The notes under the pieces are model-generated. The model saw only the letters and a program-made list of their open reading frames with translations. It made no database searches and was not told the DNA's origin. Shown here piece after piece: positions 63,972 to 64,000 of a DNA stretch of 64,000 nucleotides. Each line of letters opens with the position of its first letter. Position 1 is the first letter of the stretch. Both the position numbers and the translations under genes were made by a program. The DNA comes from Subsaximicrobium wynnwilliamsii. Lineage in GTDB: Bacteria > Bacteroidota > Bacteroidia > Flavobacteriales > Flavobacteriaceae. Location: assembly GCF_007997225.1 (NCBI RefSeq), contig NZ_VORM01000005.1:124001-188000 (forward strand). The letters run 5' to 3'.

Positions 63972-64000
63972 TCTCGCAAACCTGCCGGCAGGCAGGGGCG
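63972..64000. repeat. CCTGCCGGCAGG palindrome-family element at the window edge
   Basis: TCTCGCAAACCTGCCGGCAG followed by GCAGGGGCG, cut by the window end. The same leading TCTCGCAAACCTGCC occurs at about 54867, so it is a longer dispersed element rather than a bare palindrome. Confidence 0.8.

Overview
The window looks like about 64 kb of chromosome from a marine or aquatic member of the Flavobacteriaceae (Bacteroidota). This rests on the gene content and signals: an LpxC-FabZ fusion, a PorX-type regulator, a type IX secretion (T9SS) cargo protein, a proteorhodopsin beside a Brp/Blh retinal-forming enzyme, menaquinone genes, AT-rich spacers, A-rich start regions without clear Shine-Dalgarno sites, and promoters resembling the flavobacterial TAnnTTTG -7 box. 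I cannot name a genus from sequence reading alone. No tRNA, rRNA, CRISPR array, transposase or phage gene was found.

Layout. 1-5.4 kb (minus strand) is the histidine operon hisG-hisD-hisC-hisB-hisH, the last running off the left edge. It is preceded by a 17-codon leader peptide with five His codons and a terminator, so attenuation is likely. Every intergenic junction in the operon carries a palindrome. 5.5-10.1 kb holds a prohibitin-like protein, a VWA membrane protein, a likely lipoprotein and FabG. 10.3-16.9 kb (minus) is sucD, an NTF2-like protein and a lipid A/EF-P cluster (lpxD, lpxC-fabZ, lpxA, efp, a second lpxD-like gene), with a 36-bp repeat array between efp and the second lpxD-like gene. 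17.5-24.8 kb has an HD phosphohydrolase divergent from porX, then tsaE, a 47-codon secreted peptide overlapping a membrane protein gene, alanine dehydrogenase, a DUF4258-like protein and a DegT-family aminotransferase. 25.2-35.6 kb has proline dehydrogenase, aroB, a DUF3667 protein, a decayed gene, uvrA, an ECF sigma factor followed by a 48-codon gene, a lipoprotein, nth and bcp.

35.8-44.8 kb has a NUMOD4/HNH protein, a pseudogene with two in-frame stops, an esterase divergent from a menaquinone set (hotdog thioesterase, menF, menD), a DUF2853 protein, a glycosyltransferase and a polysaccharide flippase. 45-50 kb has a secreted Arg/Ser-rich protein, a membrane-anchored protein with an MBL hydrolase, a large conserved unknown and a Met/His-rich lipoprotein. 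50.1-52.0 kb is a striking composite array of three DNA modules (A, B, C) in the order A-B(n)-C with n = 2, 0, 4, 0. 52.2-58.2 kb has a secreted protein with Fam20C/HipA-like kinase motifs, nitronate monooxygenase, microsatellites, an rRNA methyltransferase, and the proteorhodopsin/blh pair. 58.2-64 kb has a triple 67-bp hairpin repeat against the end of dnaK, dnaK, a collagen-motif lipoprotein, a T9SS cargo protein and L-serine dehydratase.

Most genes are core metabolism and envelope functions. The most unusual content lies between genes: several families of palindromic or tandem repeats, some of which supply the last codons of neighbouring reading frames, plus short peptides missed by length cut-offs.
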